A stretch of DNA of 64,000 bases from Acidobacteriota bacterium. GTDB lineage: Bacteria; Acidobacteriota; G020349885. Where the stretch lies: NCBI GenBank assembly GCA_020349885.1, contig CP070701.1, forward strand, positions 1,425,178 through 1,489,177, read 5' to 3'. This document shows, piece by piece, positions 23,712 through 32,296 of the stretch. Both the position numbers and the translations under genes were made by a program. The notes below the pieces were generated by a model. That model was given only the letters and a program-made list of their open reading frames with translations. It had not been told where the DNA came from and made no database searches. Positions within the stretch are counted from its first letter, which is position 1. Every line of letters begins with the position of its first letter.

Positions 23712-25796
23712 TTACCACCAAACGTTCAACGTGGCGAAGGCGCGGCGCTCCGGACGGGGCAGCCTCTTCCCGAGGCCGACGTCGCCTCCCTTGACGCGGT
23801 TATATCCTCCCAGATGATCGTAATGTTTCTTGTCCGCGACGTTCTCGACGCCCGCGGTGAGGGTCATCACGTCGGAGACCCTGAATCGCCCCCGGAGGTT
23901 GAGCAGGCCGTAGCCGCTGGTTTCCACCTCTCCGTTCGTCGCGGACACCTTGCACTGGCGCGCGTAGAACTCGCCCTCGGCCATGGCGAGCCACTTGCCC
24001 TTCTCCCAGCGCACGGCCGCCGAGCCGTTGAGGGGAGCGATGCGGTAGAGGTCGTCGTCCACGTCGCGCCGCTCGCCGCGCACATAGCTCACGACGCCCC
24101 CCACGCTCCAATTCCCGTAGAGGGCGACGTTCCAGTCGGCGTCGACGCCGTAGAGCTCGGCCTCGACGTTTCGGAACCTCAGCGGCGTGGGATCGCCCAT
24201 CATGGTGCTGACCATCACGACGCTCGCGTCGGAGGCGGGCGTTCCCTGGATGTAGTCGTCCACCCGGCGGTAGAAAACGTGGGGGTGGACGTACGCCCTC
24301 TTCCCGCCCCACTCGAGGCCGACATTTGCCTCGTGCGAGACTTCCGGGTCGAGCTCCACGTCGCCGACGTAGGTGTTGCCGTCCGCGAGGCCGCCGGTGG
24401 ATTGGAGCGGCAGCCACAGGTAGCGCTCCTGGTGGCTCGGAGAGCGGGTTTTTCGCGCCGCCTCGGCGGACCAAACCAGCCTCTTCGTGACGAAGCGCCA
24501 AAGCGAAAATACCCAGTCCACGTTGTGATCGGTCCTGCTACGGTCCGCGCCGTTGAAGCCGTCCGCGAGGACCTGCGCCATCCCCATCGACGTGGACACC
24601 GGCCCGCTGTGCGTTCTCACGAGGTTGTAGCGTAGCCCGGCCTGCACGCCCCACTTCCGCTCCGTCAGCGTTCTCCACTCCCCGTAGAGCCCGTAGCGCT
24701 CCCGGGTGGAGTCGCGGAAGTTCACCACCAGGAACATGGCGTTGTCCGGGTCCCGGATAACGGCGTCGTGCCTCGTGCGGTTCCCGTCGGCGCCCAGCTC
24801 CAGCCATCCTCTCCATGACGCGAGCCCAACCGAGAGTCTGTAGCCGACCAGGCGGTTGTCGGCGGCCGAAATGCGCTTCTTGGCCGGATCCATCGGCGGG
24901 CGCAGGCTGAAGTTGTCCATCTCGTGCTCCCCGGTGCTGTGATACAGCGCCGCCTCCAATTTCTTGCCGCTCCATACCCCGTCGTACTCGGCGTTCAGGA
25001 TGCTCACATCGTGAAAGAGAGTGTCCATCGGAAGGGACGGCGAGCCGGTTTTCCCGACCTGGTCGCGGCGAAAAGCAAAGTTCAACCGATGGTCCTCGAG
25101 CTTGAACCCGTATCCGGCGCCGTAGTGCGTGCGCTTGTAGCGGCTGGGAACGACGGTTCCGCCCGGAAAATCCGCGTCGCCGCCTTCCTCCCCGGCGCCG
25201 GTTGCGTGGAAGAGATGCCGGGCGTTCGCGAGCGACGCCGCCAGACCGGCGGAGCGCCCGTCGTTCACGCTCCCGTAGAAAGCGGCAAGGGTGCCGCGAA
25301 ATTCCCATTCTTCGCCCGCCCCGAAGTCGAGACTCCTCGACCGGGCGATGATCGTGCCCCCGAGCGTTTCCAGGCCCGAGCTGACCGGGGCGATCCCTCG
25401 ATGTACTTCGATCGACTCGAGTTGCAAGAGAGGGATGTAACCCAGCGGCGGGTCCATGTGGTTCGGGCATACGGGGGCCATGGGAACGCCGTCCACGACG
25501 ACGTTCAGCCGGTCGCCGAAAAGCCCGCGATACTGGGCGATGCCGGCCAGCGGGCCGTTTCGATTCACGTTCGCGCCCGGAACGCGCTTCAGGAATTCGG
25601 CGCTGTCGGCCAGCGCACCCAGGGCCAGCTCGTCCAGGCGCAGACGAAAACGCTCCTCCTCCCCGGTAACAACGACCTCCTCCCGGAAGGCCGGGTCCTG
25701 TGTTTTGTCTTGGGGCGCTTCCTGCGCCCCGGAAGCTGCGGCAACGGTGCCGAGCAGCGCGCATGCAGCTACGAGATATCGAGCATCGCGTATCAT
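23712..25796 (-). CDS. TonB-dependent receptor, copper (OprC/NosA) type
   Basis: 694 residues; ATG 25796 follows GGAGAAGGA. Signal peptide ends ASGAQE; TonB-box-like REEVVVTG; plug domain with NVVVDGVPMAPVCPNHMDPPLGYI. The CxxxM motif (Cys110, Met114) in CPNHMDPP is characteristic of the OprC/NosA copper receptor group, where these residues bind copper. A beta-barrel with alternating aromatic strands follows; the C-terminus ends WW rather than Phe. It probably imports copper, perhaps for cuproenzymes. A Cys-rich exported protein is encoded just upstream in the same direction (94 nt gap), which supports a metal-handling pair. Confidence 0.85.
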   Translation of the reverse strand: MIRDARYLVAACALLGTVAAASGAQEAPQDKTQDPAFREEVVVTGEEERFRLRLDELALGALADSAEFLKRVPGANVNRNGPLAGIAQYRGLFGDRLNVVVDGVPMAPVCPNHMDPPLGYIPLLQLESIEVHRGIAPVSSGLETLGGTIIARSRSLDFGAGEEWEFRGTLAAFYGSVNDGRSAGLAASLANARHLFHATGAGEEGGDADFPGGTVVPSRYKRTHYGAGYGFKLEDHRLNFAFRRDQVGKTGSPSLPMDTLFHDVSILNAEYDGVWSGKKLEAALYHSTGEHEMDNFSLRPPMDPAKKRISAADNRLVGYRLSVGLASWRGWLELGADGNRTRHDAVIRDPDNAMFLVVNFRDSTRERYGLYGEWRTLTERKWGVQAGLRYNLVRTHSGPVSTSMGMAQVLADGFNGADRSRTDHNVDWVFSLWRFVTKRLVWSAEAARKTRSPSHQERYLWLPLQSTGGLADGNTYVGDVELDPEVSHEANVGLEWGGKRAYVHPHVFYRRVDDYIQGTPASDASVVMVSTMMGDPTPLRFRNVEAELYGVDADWNVALYGNWSVGGVVSYVRGERRDVDDDLYRIAPLNGSAAVRWEKGKWLAMAEGEFYARQCKVSATNGEVETSGYGLLNLRGRFRVSDVMTLTAGVENVADKKHYDHLGGYNRVKGGDVGLGKRLPRPERRAFATLNVWW

Positions 25797-25889
25797 TCCT
25801 TCTCCAAAAATTGGCCCGGCGAGCCCTTCAGCCTGCAGGGCCGTTGGTTTTTGTAACTATGACACGGCCGGAATTTTTCCGGCTCTCGG

Positions 25890-26399
25890 TCAGGTGTTAA
25901 TCGCTTGGTTTCGGGAGAAGGGGCGGGGCACCTTGTCGATGGGGTCCGCAAAAACGTAAGGCAAGGTGTTTTCTTCAGGGAAAATCAGTTTCTCTGTGTC
26001 CGGGAGGAAAACAAGGAAAGAAACCGCCGCCAAGGTGTGCGAGTAATTCTTTTTTCCGGACGCCGCGCCGTCAAGCTGGCCGCTGCACGCCGCCGCCGAA
26101 AGGTAGCTTGCCTTCGAGACGCCCGGCTCGCTCCGCTGCTTGCCGGTTCCGTCCGAAGGTGCGGGATCGGAGGGCTTGGAGAGCTCGGGAAAGCAGCAAC
26201 ACTGCACGGCGCACTGCTCCGCGTCGCACCCGCACCCCAGATTCGCGCAGAGAGAACCGGCCTCGGCCGTCGGCTTTGCGGGCGGCGCGATCCAGTCAAA
26301 GGCGAGGAACACCGCGTTGGTGGAGAAGAGGAGATACCAGAGGCCCAGGGCGACGGCCGTGCTCCATCGCCGCGGGCACCGCTGTTTACGGTTCTCCAT
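25890..26399 (-). CDS. Cys-rich membrane-anchored or exported small protein next to the copper receptor
   Basis: 169 residues from ATG 26399; in-frame ATGs at 26408 and 26420 are alternatives. One hydrophobic N-terminal segment VALGLWYLLFSTNAVFLAF, then a cysteine cluster SLCANLGCGCDAEQCAVQCC with nine Cys within about 30 residues of the anchor, a Ser/Pro linker, AACSG, and a C-terminal LIFPEENTLPYVFADP. No family is recognised. The cluster could bind Cu or Zn outside the cytoplasm. A TACAAT box 7 nt before ATG 26399 and no Shine-Dalgarno suggest a leaderless transcript that may continue into the copper receptor gene. Confidence 0.55.
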   Translation of the reverse strand: MENRKQRCPRRWSTAVALGLWYLLFSTNAVFLAFDWIAPPAKPTAEAGSLCANLGCGCDAEQCAVQCCCFPELSKPSDPAPSDGTGKQRSEPGVSKASYLSAAACSGQLDGAASGKKNYSHTLAAVSFLVFLPDTEKLIFPEENTLPYVFADPIDKVPRPFSRNQAINT

Positions 26400-26687
26400 G
26401 GTAGCCATTGTAGCGCGCATAACCATGGTAACCGGCTTTCCAAGAACTTGCAAAGCGGGCCGCCGTTTGCGCGAAGGCGAAGCGGCCCGGCTCCCCTTTT
26501 TTTCTTTTCTTTCCGAGATATTTGCAATCGGGACGCAAATCGCGTATGATGACACGTTAAGTATCTGTAAGTATCTGTTAACCTCAAAAATAAGCACCTG
26601 AAAATTTTTTGGGCCTTGACATGGACCCGGGGGCTTCTCGCCCCACGGGGACTTGTCTTTCGCTTTGGCATGAAAGGAGGTTGAGTT
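26400..26687. other. Divergent upstream region of the Cys-rich protein and methyltransferase genes
   Basis: Holds the -10-like box TACAAT (26407-26412, minus) of the Cys-rich gene, a 10-nt direct repeat TAAGTATCTG (26558-26577) followed by TTAAC, and a GC hairpin (CCCGGGGGC with GCCCCACGGG) about 50 nt before the methyltransferase start. No gene seen. Confidence 0.4.
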
Positions 26688-27494
26688 TTGAAGACAACTC
26701 CGGACGGACGGAAGCTTGGCAAAGAGGAGAAATTCTCCCTTGAACTCCCCCAGGTCCACGCGGACAACATTTCCCAGGACGAGGAGTGGTGCGTCGTCGA
26801 ATTCAATGGGGAGCACAGGAAGATTCGGTTTCATGACTATCATGAGATTTACTCCATCCCCGGACTCTATGAGCATCTCTTCTACGACACGCTCCGGTGC
26901 ACCTCTCCCCGGACCGTTTGCTCTCTTTTGGAGCAGGAAATTGAGAAATCTTCCTTTGACTTCTCCGACTTGAAGGTTCTCGACCTCGGCGCCGGAAACG
27001 GCATGGTGGGCGAGCGGCTCGCCAGGCTCGACGTGGAGTCCCTCGTCGGCGTGGACATTATCAGGGAGGCCGCCGAAGCCGCGAAGCGGGACCGCCCCGA
27101 CGTGTACGACGACTACCATGTGGCCGACTTCACGGAGCTTTCGGAATCGTTGCGGGGGGAACTCGAAGGCGAAGAGTTCAACTGCCTTACGTCGGTCGCG
27201 GCCCTGGGGTTTGGAGACATTCCCCCGCTGGCCTTCGCGGAAGCCTACAATATCATCTCCACGCCCGGATGGGTTGCGTTCAACATCAAAGAGACGTTTT
27301 TGGGCGAAAGGGACACGACGGGTTTTTCCCGCCTCATACGACGCATGCTTCGCGACGGCATCATGCGCGCCCGGACCAGGGAGCGTTACCGCCACCGGCT
27401 CTCCATCACGGGGGACCCGTTGCACTACATCGCGATCATCGCCAGGAAGGAAGCCGACATTCCCCCATCGCTCGTCACGGAGTGCGCGTCTTAG
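26688..27494 (+). CDS. SAM-dependent class I methyltransferase
   Basis: 268 residues, TTG start at 26688 placed 7 nt after a strong AAAGGAGG. Rossmann methyltransferase motif I VLDLGAGNGMVGERLA (residues ~99-114), acidic end of strand 2 in LVGVDII, motif II region DDYHVADFTELSE, and CLTSVAALGFGDIPP as motif IV-like. The substrate is not evident; the N-terminal ~95 residues, including EIYSIPGLYEHLFYD, are specific to the subfamily and may bind the acceptor. Lies 92 nt before an osmoprotectant ABC operon, possibly unrelated. Confidence 0.75.
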   Translation: MKTTPDGRKLGKEEKFSLELPQVHADNISQDEEWCVVEFNGEHRKIRFHDYHEIYSIPGLYEHLFYDTLRCTSPRTVCSLLEQEIEKSSFDFSDLKVLDLGAGNGMVGERLARLDVESLVGVDIIREAAEAAKRDRPDVYDDYHVADFTELSESLRGELEGEEFNCLTSVAALGFGDIPPLAFAEAYNIISTPGWVAFNIKETFLGERDTTGFSRLIRRMLRDGIMRARTRERYRHRLSITGDPLHYIAIIARKEADIPPSLVTECAS

Positions 27495-27586
27495 CCGGTT
27501 CGCGCCGTGGGGACCTTTCGGAGGACAAGTCCCAACGTGAGCGTCGGAATGAGCCCGAACGCCGCGTCTCGGGATAGGCCGTAGCG

Positions 27587-28348
27587 ATGCTGCGCCTCGT
27601 GGACGTTTCAAAGTCGTTCGACGGCGGGCGCACCTACGCAGTGCATCGGATCTCCCTCGAGATTGCCCCGGGCGAAACGCTGGTTCTCCTGGGCTCTTCG
27701 GGTTGCGGCAAGACCACCACCCTCAAGATGATCAACCGCCTGGTGGAGCCGAGCGGCGGCCGCGTCGAGATGAACGGCCGGAGCATTCAGGAGATCGACG
27801 CGGTCCAACTGCGGCGCTCCATCGGCTACGTGTTCCAGGGCATCGGCTTGTTTCCGCACATGACGGTGGAGGAAAACGTCTCGGTCGTGCTTCGCCTCCT
27901 TGGAGCGCCGCGCACGGAGCGCCGCGAGCGGGCGCGGGAGCTCCTCGCCCTGGTCGAGCTCGACGCCGAGCGCTATGCCCCGCGCTTCCCGAGGGAACTT
28001 TCGGGTGGCGAGCAGCAACGCGTGGGCGTGGCGCGGGCGCTCGCGGCGGATCCCGCCACGCTGCTCATGGACGAACCCTTCGGCGCCCTCGACGCCCTGA
28101 CGCGCGACATGCTCCAGCAGGAGATGCTGCGGCTCAAGGAGAAGCTGCGCAAGACCATCATCTTCGTCACCCACGACATCTTCGAGGCACTGACGCTCGC
28201 CGACCGCATCGCCGTGATGCACCGGGGGCGGCTGGAGCAGGTGGGGACGAAGGAGGAAATTCTGGGGGCACCGGTGACCGCTTTTGTGCGGGAGCTTTTT
28301 GAAAAGCCGGCCAGGCAGCTTGCGGCCTTCCGGAAAGAATTGTCATGA
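27587..28348 (+). CDS. Osmoprotectant (betaine/choline-type) ABC transporter ATPase
   Basis: 253 residues. ATP-binding subunit with Walker A GSSGCGKTT, Q-loop YVFQGIGLFPHMTVEEN, signature LSGGEQQR, Walker B LLMDEPFGALD and the switch His in VTHDIFEAL. It is close to OpuCA/OsmV but lacks their C-terminal CBS pair, so it may not sense ionic strength through that module. Stop overlaps the permease start by 4 nt (ATGA). Confidence 0.9.
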   Translation: MLRLVDVSKSFDGGRTYAVHRISLEIAPGETLVLLGSSGCGKTTTLKMINRLVEPSGGRVEMNGRSIQEIDAVQLRRSIGYVFQGIGLFPHMTVEENVSVVLRLLGAPRTERRERARELLALVELDAERYAPRFPRELSGGEQQRVGVARALAADPATLLMDEPFGALDALTRDMLQQEMLRLKEKLRKTIIFVTHDIFEALTLADRIAVMHRGRLEQVGTKEEILGAPVTAFVRELFEKPARQLAAFRKELS

Positions 28349-28983
28349 CCGGCCAGCCGCTCGCGGAGTTCCTCGTCCAGAAGGCCCCGGAGCTGTGGGC
28401 CAAGACCCTGGAGCATCTTGCCCTCACGGGCGTTTCCACCGCCGCGGCGGTTCTCATCGGAATACCGCTGGGGGTTTGGATCGCGAGAAATTCGCTGGTG
28501 CGCGGCCCCGTGCTCGGCGCGGCCGGCGTCCTTCAGACCGTGCCGAGCCTCGCCCTCCTCGCGTTCCTTCTGCCGTTCCTTGGAATCGGTGCCAAGCCCG
28601 CCATCGCCGCGCTCACGCTCTACGCCCTTCTGCCCATCGTGCGCAACACGTTCACGGGCTTGAGCGGCGTCTCGGCAGACGTCATCGAGGCGGCGCAGGG
28701 GCTGGGATTCACCGACCGGCAGCGGCTCTGGATGGTCGAGATGCCGCTCGCGCTTCCCGTCATCGTGGCTGGCGTTCGAACGGCGGCGGTAATCGGCGTG
28801 GGCATTGCGACCCTCTCCGCGTTCATCGGGGCGGGAGGGCTGGGGGATTTCATCAACCGCGGCCTCGCCCTCAACAACACGCGCCTCATCCTGCTCGGCG
28901 CCGTCCCCGCGGCGACGCTCGCGCTGCTACTTGATTTTCTGATAGGCCTCGCCGAAAGGGCGCTCGGCCGCGGATCTCGCTGA
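28345..28983 (+). CDS. Osmoprotectant ABC transporter permease
   Basis: 212 residues with five to six transmembrane helices. Contains the binding-protein-dependent permease region QTVPSLALLAFLLPFLGIG and EAAQGLGFTDRQRLWMVEMPLALPVIVAGVRTA (split: EAAQGLGFTDRQRL, then MVEMPLALPVIVAG), typical of OpuCB/OsmW. Only one permease gene is present, where OpuC systems have two, so a homodimer is likely. 4-nt overlap with the ATPase gene. Confidence 0.9.
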   Translation: MTGQPLAEFLVQKAPELWAKTLEHLALTGVSTAAAVLIGIPLGVWIARNSLVRGPVLGAAGVLQTVPSLALLAFLLPFLGIGAKPAIAALTLYALLPIVRNTFTGLSGVSADVIEAAQGLGFTDRQRLWMVEMPLALPVIVAGVRTAAVIGVGIATLSAFIGAGGLGDFINRGLALNNTRLILLGAVPAATLALLLDFLIGLAERALGRGSR

Positions 28984-28991
28984 GAAAAGCC

Positions 28992-29927
28992 GTGAAAGCC
29001 CGTCGGGTCCTCCTCTGTTTCGTCTTTTCCTTCCTCGCTGCGGGGCTTCTCTGCTGCACCCGTCCCGGGGGGGGCGGGGCGCGCGACGCGGCGGAAAAAA
29101 GCGTCGTGCGCGTCGGCACGAAGAACTTCACCGAGCAGTTCATCCTAGGCGAGCTCATGGCACAGATGATCGAGGACCGGACCGATCTCGCGGTCGAGCG
29201 GCTGTTCAACCTAGGCGGAACGATGATTTGCCACGGCGCGCTCGTCAAAGGGGAGATTGACCTTTACGCCGAGTACACGGGAACGGGCCTGACGGCGGTG
29301 CTTCATCGCGAGGCTCTCGCCTCCCCGGAGGCCGCGTACGAGGCGGTAGCGGCGGCGTACCGGAAAAATTTCGACTGCGAGTGGCTCCGGCCGTTCGGCT
29401 TCAACAACACGTACACGATCACGGTTCGAAGGGCCGACGCCGAGGCGAACGGGTGGAAAACGATCGGCGACCTGCGCGAGGTTGCCTCGTCGCTCCAGGC
29501 GGGCTTTACCGCTGAGTTTTTCGAGCGTCCCGACGGCTACCCCGGCCTTCGGGCGGCCTACGGCTTCGGGTTCGGCTCGGCGCGCGACCTGGATCCCGGC
29601 CTCACCTATCGGGCCGTTGCCGGGCGCGAGGTGGACCTCATCAACGGGTTCGCCACGGACGGCCGCATCCCCGCCTACGACCTGGTTCCGCTGGAGGACG
29701 ATCGGAAATTTTTCCCACCCTACCATGCTGCGCCGGTCGTCCGCCAGCCAGCCCTCGAGGCCCACCCCGGACTCCGCGGGGCCCTCGACGCGCTTGCCGG
29801 CATAGCCGACGCCGCCGCGATGCAGCGCCTCAACTACGAGGTGGACGAGAAGAAGCGCGCGCCCGCCGACGTCGCGCGTGAATTTCTTGAAGCGAAGGGC
29901 CTTCTGGGAGGAGTGAAAGAAGAATGA
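28992..29927 (+). CDS. Osmoprotectant ABC transporter substrate-binding protein
   Basis: 311 residues, GTG start. Signal peptide with LLCC suggesting a lipoprotein, though the lipobox is atypical. Binding-protein core of the OpuCC/ProX/OsmF type: VRVGTKNFTEQFILGELMAQ, IDLYAEYTGTGLTAVL, FGFNNTYTITVRR, GLTYRAVAGREVDLINGFATDGR, and LNYEVDEKKRAPADVAREFL. It delivers glycine betaine, choline or a related compound to the permease in the inner membrane. Follows the permease by 8 nt. Confidence 0.9.
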   Translation: MKARRVLLCFVFSFLAAGLLCCTRPGGGGARDAAEKSVVRVGTKNFTEQFILGELMAQMIEDRTDLAVERLFNLGGTMICHGALVKGEIDLYAEYTGTGLTAVLHREALASPEAAYEAVAAAYRKNFDCEWLRPFGFNNTYTITVRRADAEANGWKTIGDLREVASSLQAGFTAEFFERPDGYPGLRAAYGFGFGSARDLDPGLTYRAVAGREVDLINGFATDGRIPAYDLVPLEDDRKFFPPYHAAPVVRQPALEAHPGLRGALDALAGIADAAAMQRLNYEVDEKKRAPADVAREFLEAKGLLGGVKEE

Positions 29928-30019
29928 AGGGGGAGGTTGCTGATAAAGCGGTTTATTTGCTGCTGTTTTCCTGTTACAATACGTTCTGCCGTGCGTAACG
30001 GCTGAAGATTGGACACACC

Positions 30020-32173
30020 GTGAAATCGACGCAGTTCAAAATCGTCTACATACTTCCCTCGCGCTACGACGACGAGGGGTATATATACCGCTACTGGCGG
30101 GGCGTGATGCCTTCCAACACGCTGTGCTGCTTGAAAAGTCTGACCTGCGACCTTGCGAACGCCGGCGAGCTCGGGGAAGACGTCGGCGTCTCGGTGGAGA
30201 TCTACGACGACTCCGTCCAGCGCATTCCCGTGCGGCGCATCATCCGCCGGAGCCGCCGGAGGGGCGAGCGGCTCCTCGTCGGCCTCGTGGGCGTCCAGAG
30301 CAACCAGTTCCCCCGCGCCGCCGACCTGGCCCTTCAATTCCGCGCCGAGGGCGTGCCGGTCATGATCGGGGGGTTCCACGTGAGCGGCGTGCTTGCCTTG
30401 TCGGACGGCCCCTCCCCCGAGCTCCAGCACCTCCTGGACAACGGCGTGACCCTCGTGCGCGGCGAGGTCGAGGGCCCCGGCGTGCTCGCGGGCATCCTCC
30501 GCGACGCGCTCAACGGCATGATGAAGCCCGTCTACAACATCGTCCATGCGCCCGACATCACCGAGGCGGCCGTTCCCCAGCCCGACGAGGAGTATCTGAG
30601 CCGGTTTGTTTACAAGGACACCGGCACGATCGACACGAGCCGCGGCTGCCCGTTCGACTGTTCCTTCTGCACCATCATCAACGTTCAGGGCCGCAAGATG
30701 CGGCACCGGTCCACGGCCCGCATGCTCAAGAGCATCGAGGAAGGTTACGCCCGGGGCATCACTTTTTACTTCTTTACCGACGACAACATCGCCCGCAGCC
30801 CCGTGTGGGAGGAGTTGTTCGACGGCCTCGCCCGGCTCCGGGAGCGCGGCATGGACATCCAGTTCATGATGCAGGTGGATACGCAGGCCTGGCGCATACC
30901 GCGCTTCGTCGAGAAGGCCGCGGCCGCCGGCTGCTACCTCGTCTTCATCGGCATGGAGACCATCAACCCCGAGAACGTTCTCGCCACCGGCAAGCGGCAG
31001 AACAAGGCGCATCAATTCGTCGAGATGGTGGAGACGTGGCACCGGGAGAAAATTCTCGTCTACGGCGCCTACATCATCGGCCTGCCCCACGATACGCCCG
31101 AATCGGTCCGGCACGAGCTTGCCACCCTGAGGGATCGCATAAAGGTGGACGAGGCCGCGTTTTTCATGCTCACGCCCCTGCCGGGCTCGCGCGATCACCT
31201 CGAAATGGTGCGCAAGCGCGTCCCGCTCGACGCGGACCTGAACAACTACGACAGCTTCCACGAAACGTTCCGTCATCCGAACATCGCCCCCGGCGAGTGG
31301 CGGGGCCTCTACAACGAGGCATGGGACATGTTCTACCTCAAGGAGCACATGGTCGACGTGTTGCTGCGGACCCCGCCCGAGCGCTACTGGAGGATGTTCT
31401 GGCTTTTCCTGTGGAATCGATATTCCACGCTCCTGCGGACCCACCCCATGATTACGGGTTTCATCCGGCTCAAGGACCGCAAGGGCCGCCGCCACACCTT
31501 TCCCCGCGAAAGCGTTCCGCGCTACGCCTGGCGCCGCGCCAAAGACATGCTCGAGCAGGCGCGCGTCATCGCGCACCTGTTCTTCGAGTTCCAGGAGATC
31601 TGGATGTTGACGAGAGAGCGCGAGGACCCGCGCTGGGCCGTGCTGGCGGACTTGCGCGCCAAGTGGGTCGAGGTACGGCAGCGCCTCCTCGAAAGCGGCA
31701 GCGCTGGCCGCTGCGGCGACGCGGCGCGTGAGCTTCGCGCCATGCTGCGCACCGCCTCGAAGCGCATGTACCAGCTCGCTTGCGCGGGCAAGCTCAGCGT
31801 CTCCGGCAGCGTCTTGAACCCGTCCAGTCTCAGGGGCGGGATCGAGAAAAACCGCGCCTTGCGCCGCGAGTTGCGCCGCAAGGCGCGGGAAATCGAAAAA
31901 TACCTGCGCACGTTCGAGCGGCAGATTCCGAACTGGAAGCACATCGTTCACGCCGAGCGCTTCGTCAAGGAGAACCTCCTCGCGGGCTACGAGGAGCTCG
32001 CCATCCGCTACGTCGCCAAGCGCCGCTGGCTCAACGCGTACCGGCGGGACGTCTTCCACCGCTTCCGGACCGGCCGCATCCTTACGCTGAACGTCTCGGC
32101 CATGCCCCGCACCGTATTTTTTGAGTTCTTGCTCGCTTTGCGGTTCGGCTTTGAGTGCCTGTGGCACTTCTAG
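30020..32173 (+). CDS. Large radical SAM protein with a long helical C-terminal extension
   Basis: 717 residues, GTG start. The N-terminal ~170 residues resemble the cobalamin-binding-type fold of class B radical SAM enzymes (GLVGVQSNQFPRAADLA, VMIGGFHVSG), but I do not see a clear DxHxxG. Radical SAM core: SRGCPFDCSFCTI near residue 210 binds the 4Fe-4S cluster, then FFTDDNIAR, QVDTQAWR, FIGMETINPE and YIIGLPHDTPES. Residues ~450-717 form a basic, Arg/Lys-rich helical extension with no family I recognise. TTTATT and TACAAT with 17-nt spacing lie about 40 nt upstream. tRNA-Arg follows 20 nt after the stop. Confidence 0.75.
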   Translation: MKSTQFKIVYILPSRYDDEGYIYRYWRGVMPSNTLCCLKSLTCDLANAGELGEDVGVSVEIYDDSVQRIPVRRIIRRSRRRGERLLVGLVGVQSNQFPRAADLALQFRAEGVPVMIGGFHVSGVLALSDGPSPELQHLLDNGVTLVRGEVEGPGVLAGILRDALNGMMKPVYNIVHAPDITEAAVPQPDEEYLSRFVYKDTGTIDTSRGCPFDCSFCTIINVQGRKMRHRSTARMLKSIEEGYARGITFYFFTDDNIARSPVWEELFDGLARLRERGMDIQFMMQVDTQAWRIPRFVEKAAAAGCYLVFIGMETINPENVLATGKRQNKAHQFVEMVETWHREKILVYGAYIIGLPHDTPESVRHELATLRDRIKVDEAAFFMLTPLPGSRDHLEMVRKRVPLDADLNNYDSFHETFRHPNIAPGEWRGLYNEAWDMFYLKEHMVDVLLRTPPERYWRMFWLFLWNRYSTLLRTHPMITGFIRLKDRKGRRHTFPRESVPRYAWRRAKDMLEQARVIAHLFFEFQEIWMLTREREDPRWAVLADLRAKWVEVRQRLLESGSAGRCGDAARELRAMLRTASKRMYQLACAGKLSVSGSVLNPSSLRGGIEKNRALRRELRRKAREIEKYLRTFERQIPNWKHIVHAERFVKENLLAGYEELAIRYVAKRRWLNAYRRDVFHRFRTGRILTLNVSAMPRTVFFEFLLALRFGFECLWHF

Positions 32174-32192
32174 GGGGCAAAAGGGATTGCTT

Positions 32193-32270
32193 GCGCCCAT
32201 AGCTCAGCCCGGATAGAGCACAGGCCTCCGGAGCCTGGTGTCGGGGGTTCAAATCCCTCTGGGCGCGCCA
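32193..32270 (+). tRNA. tRNA-Arg (anticodon CCG)
   Basis: 78 nt including encoded CCA. Acceptor GCGCCCA pairs with TGGGCGC; anticodon stem CAGGC/GCCTG with loop CTCCGGA gives anticodon CCG, reading CGG; T-arm GGGGG-TTCAAAT-CCCTC. CGG is a plausible frequent codon in this GC-rich genome. Confidence 0.97.
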
Positions 32271-32296
32271 CGGCTTTTTCCGCTATCGTTTAGGAC

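Noticed and set aside
26558-26582. 10-nt direct repeat TAAGTATCTG as a seventh word element
   Set aside because: Only two copies, no inverted arm of the same word, not at a translated end; may be an operator, not counted in the family.
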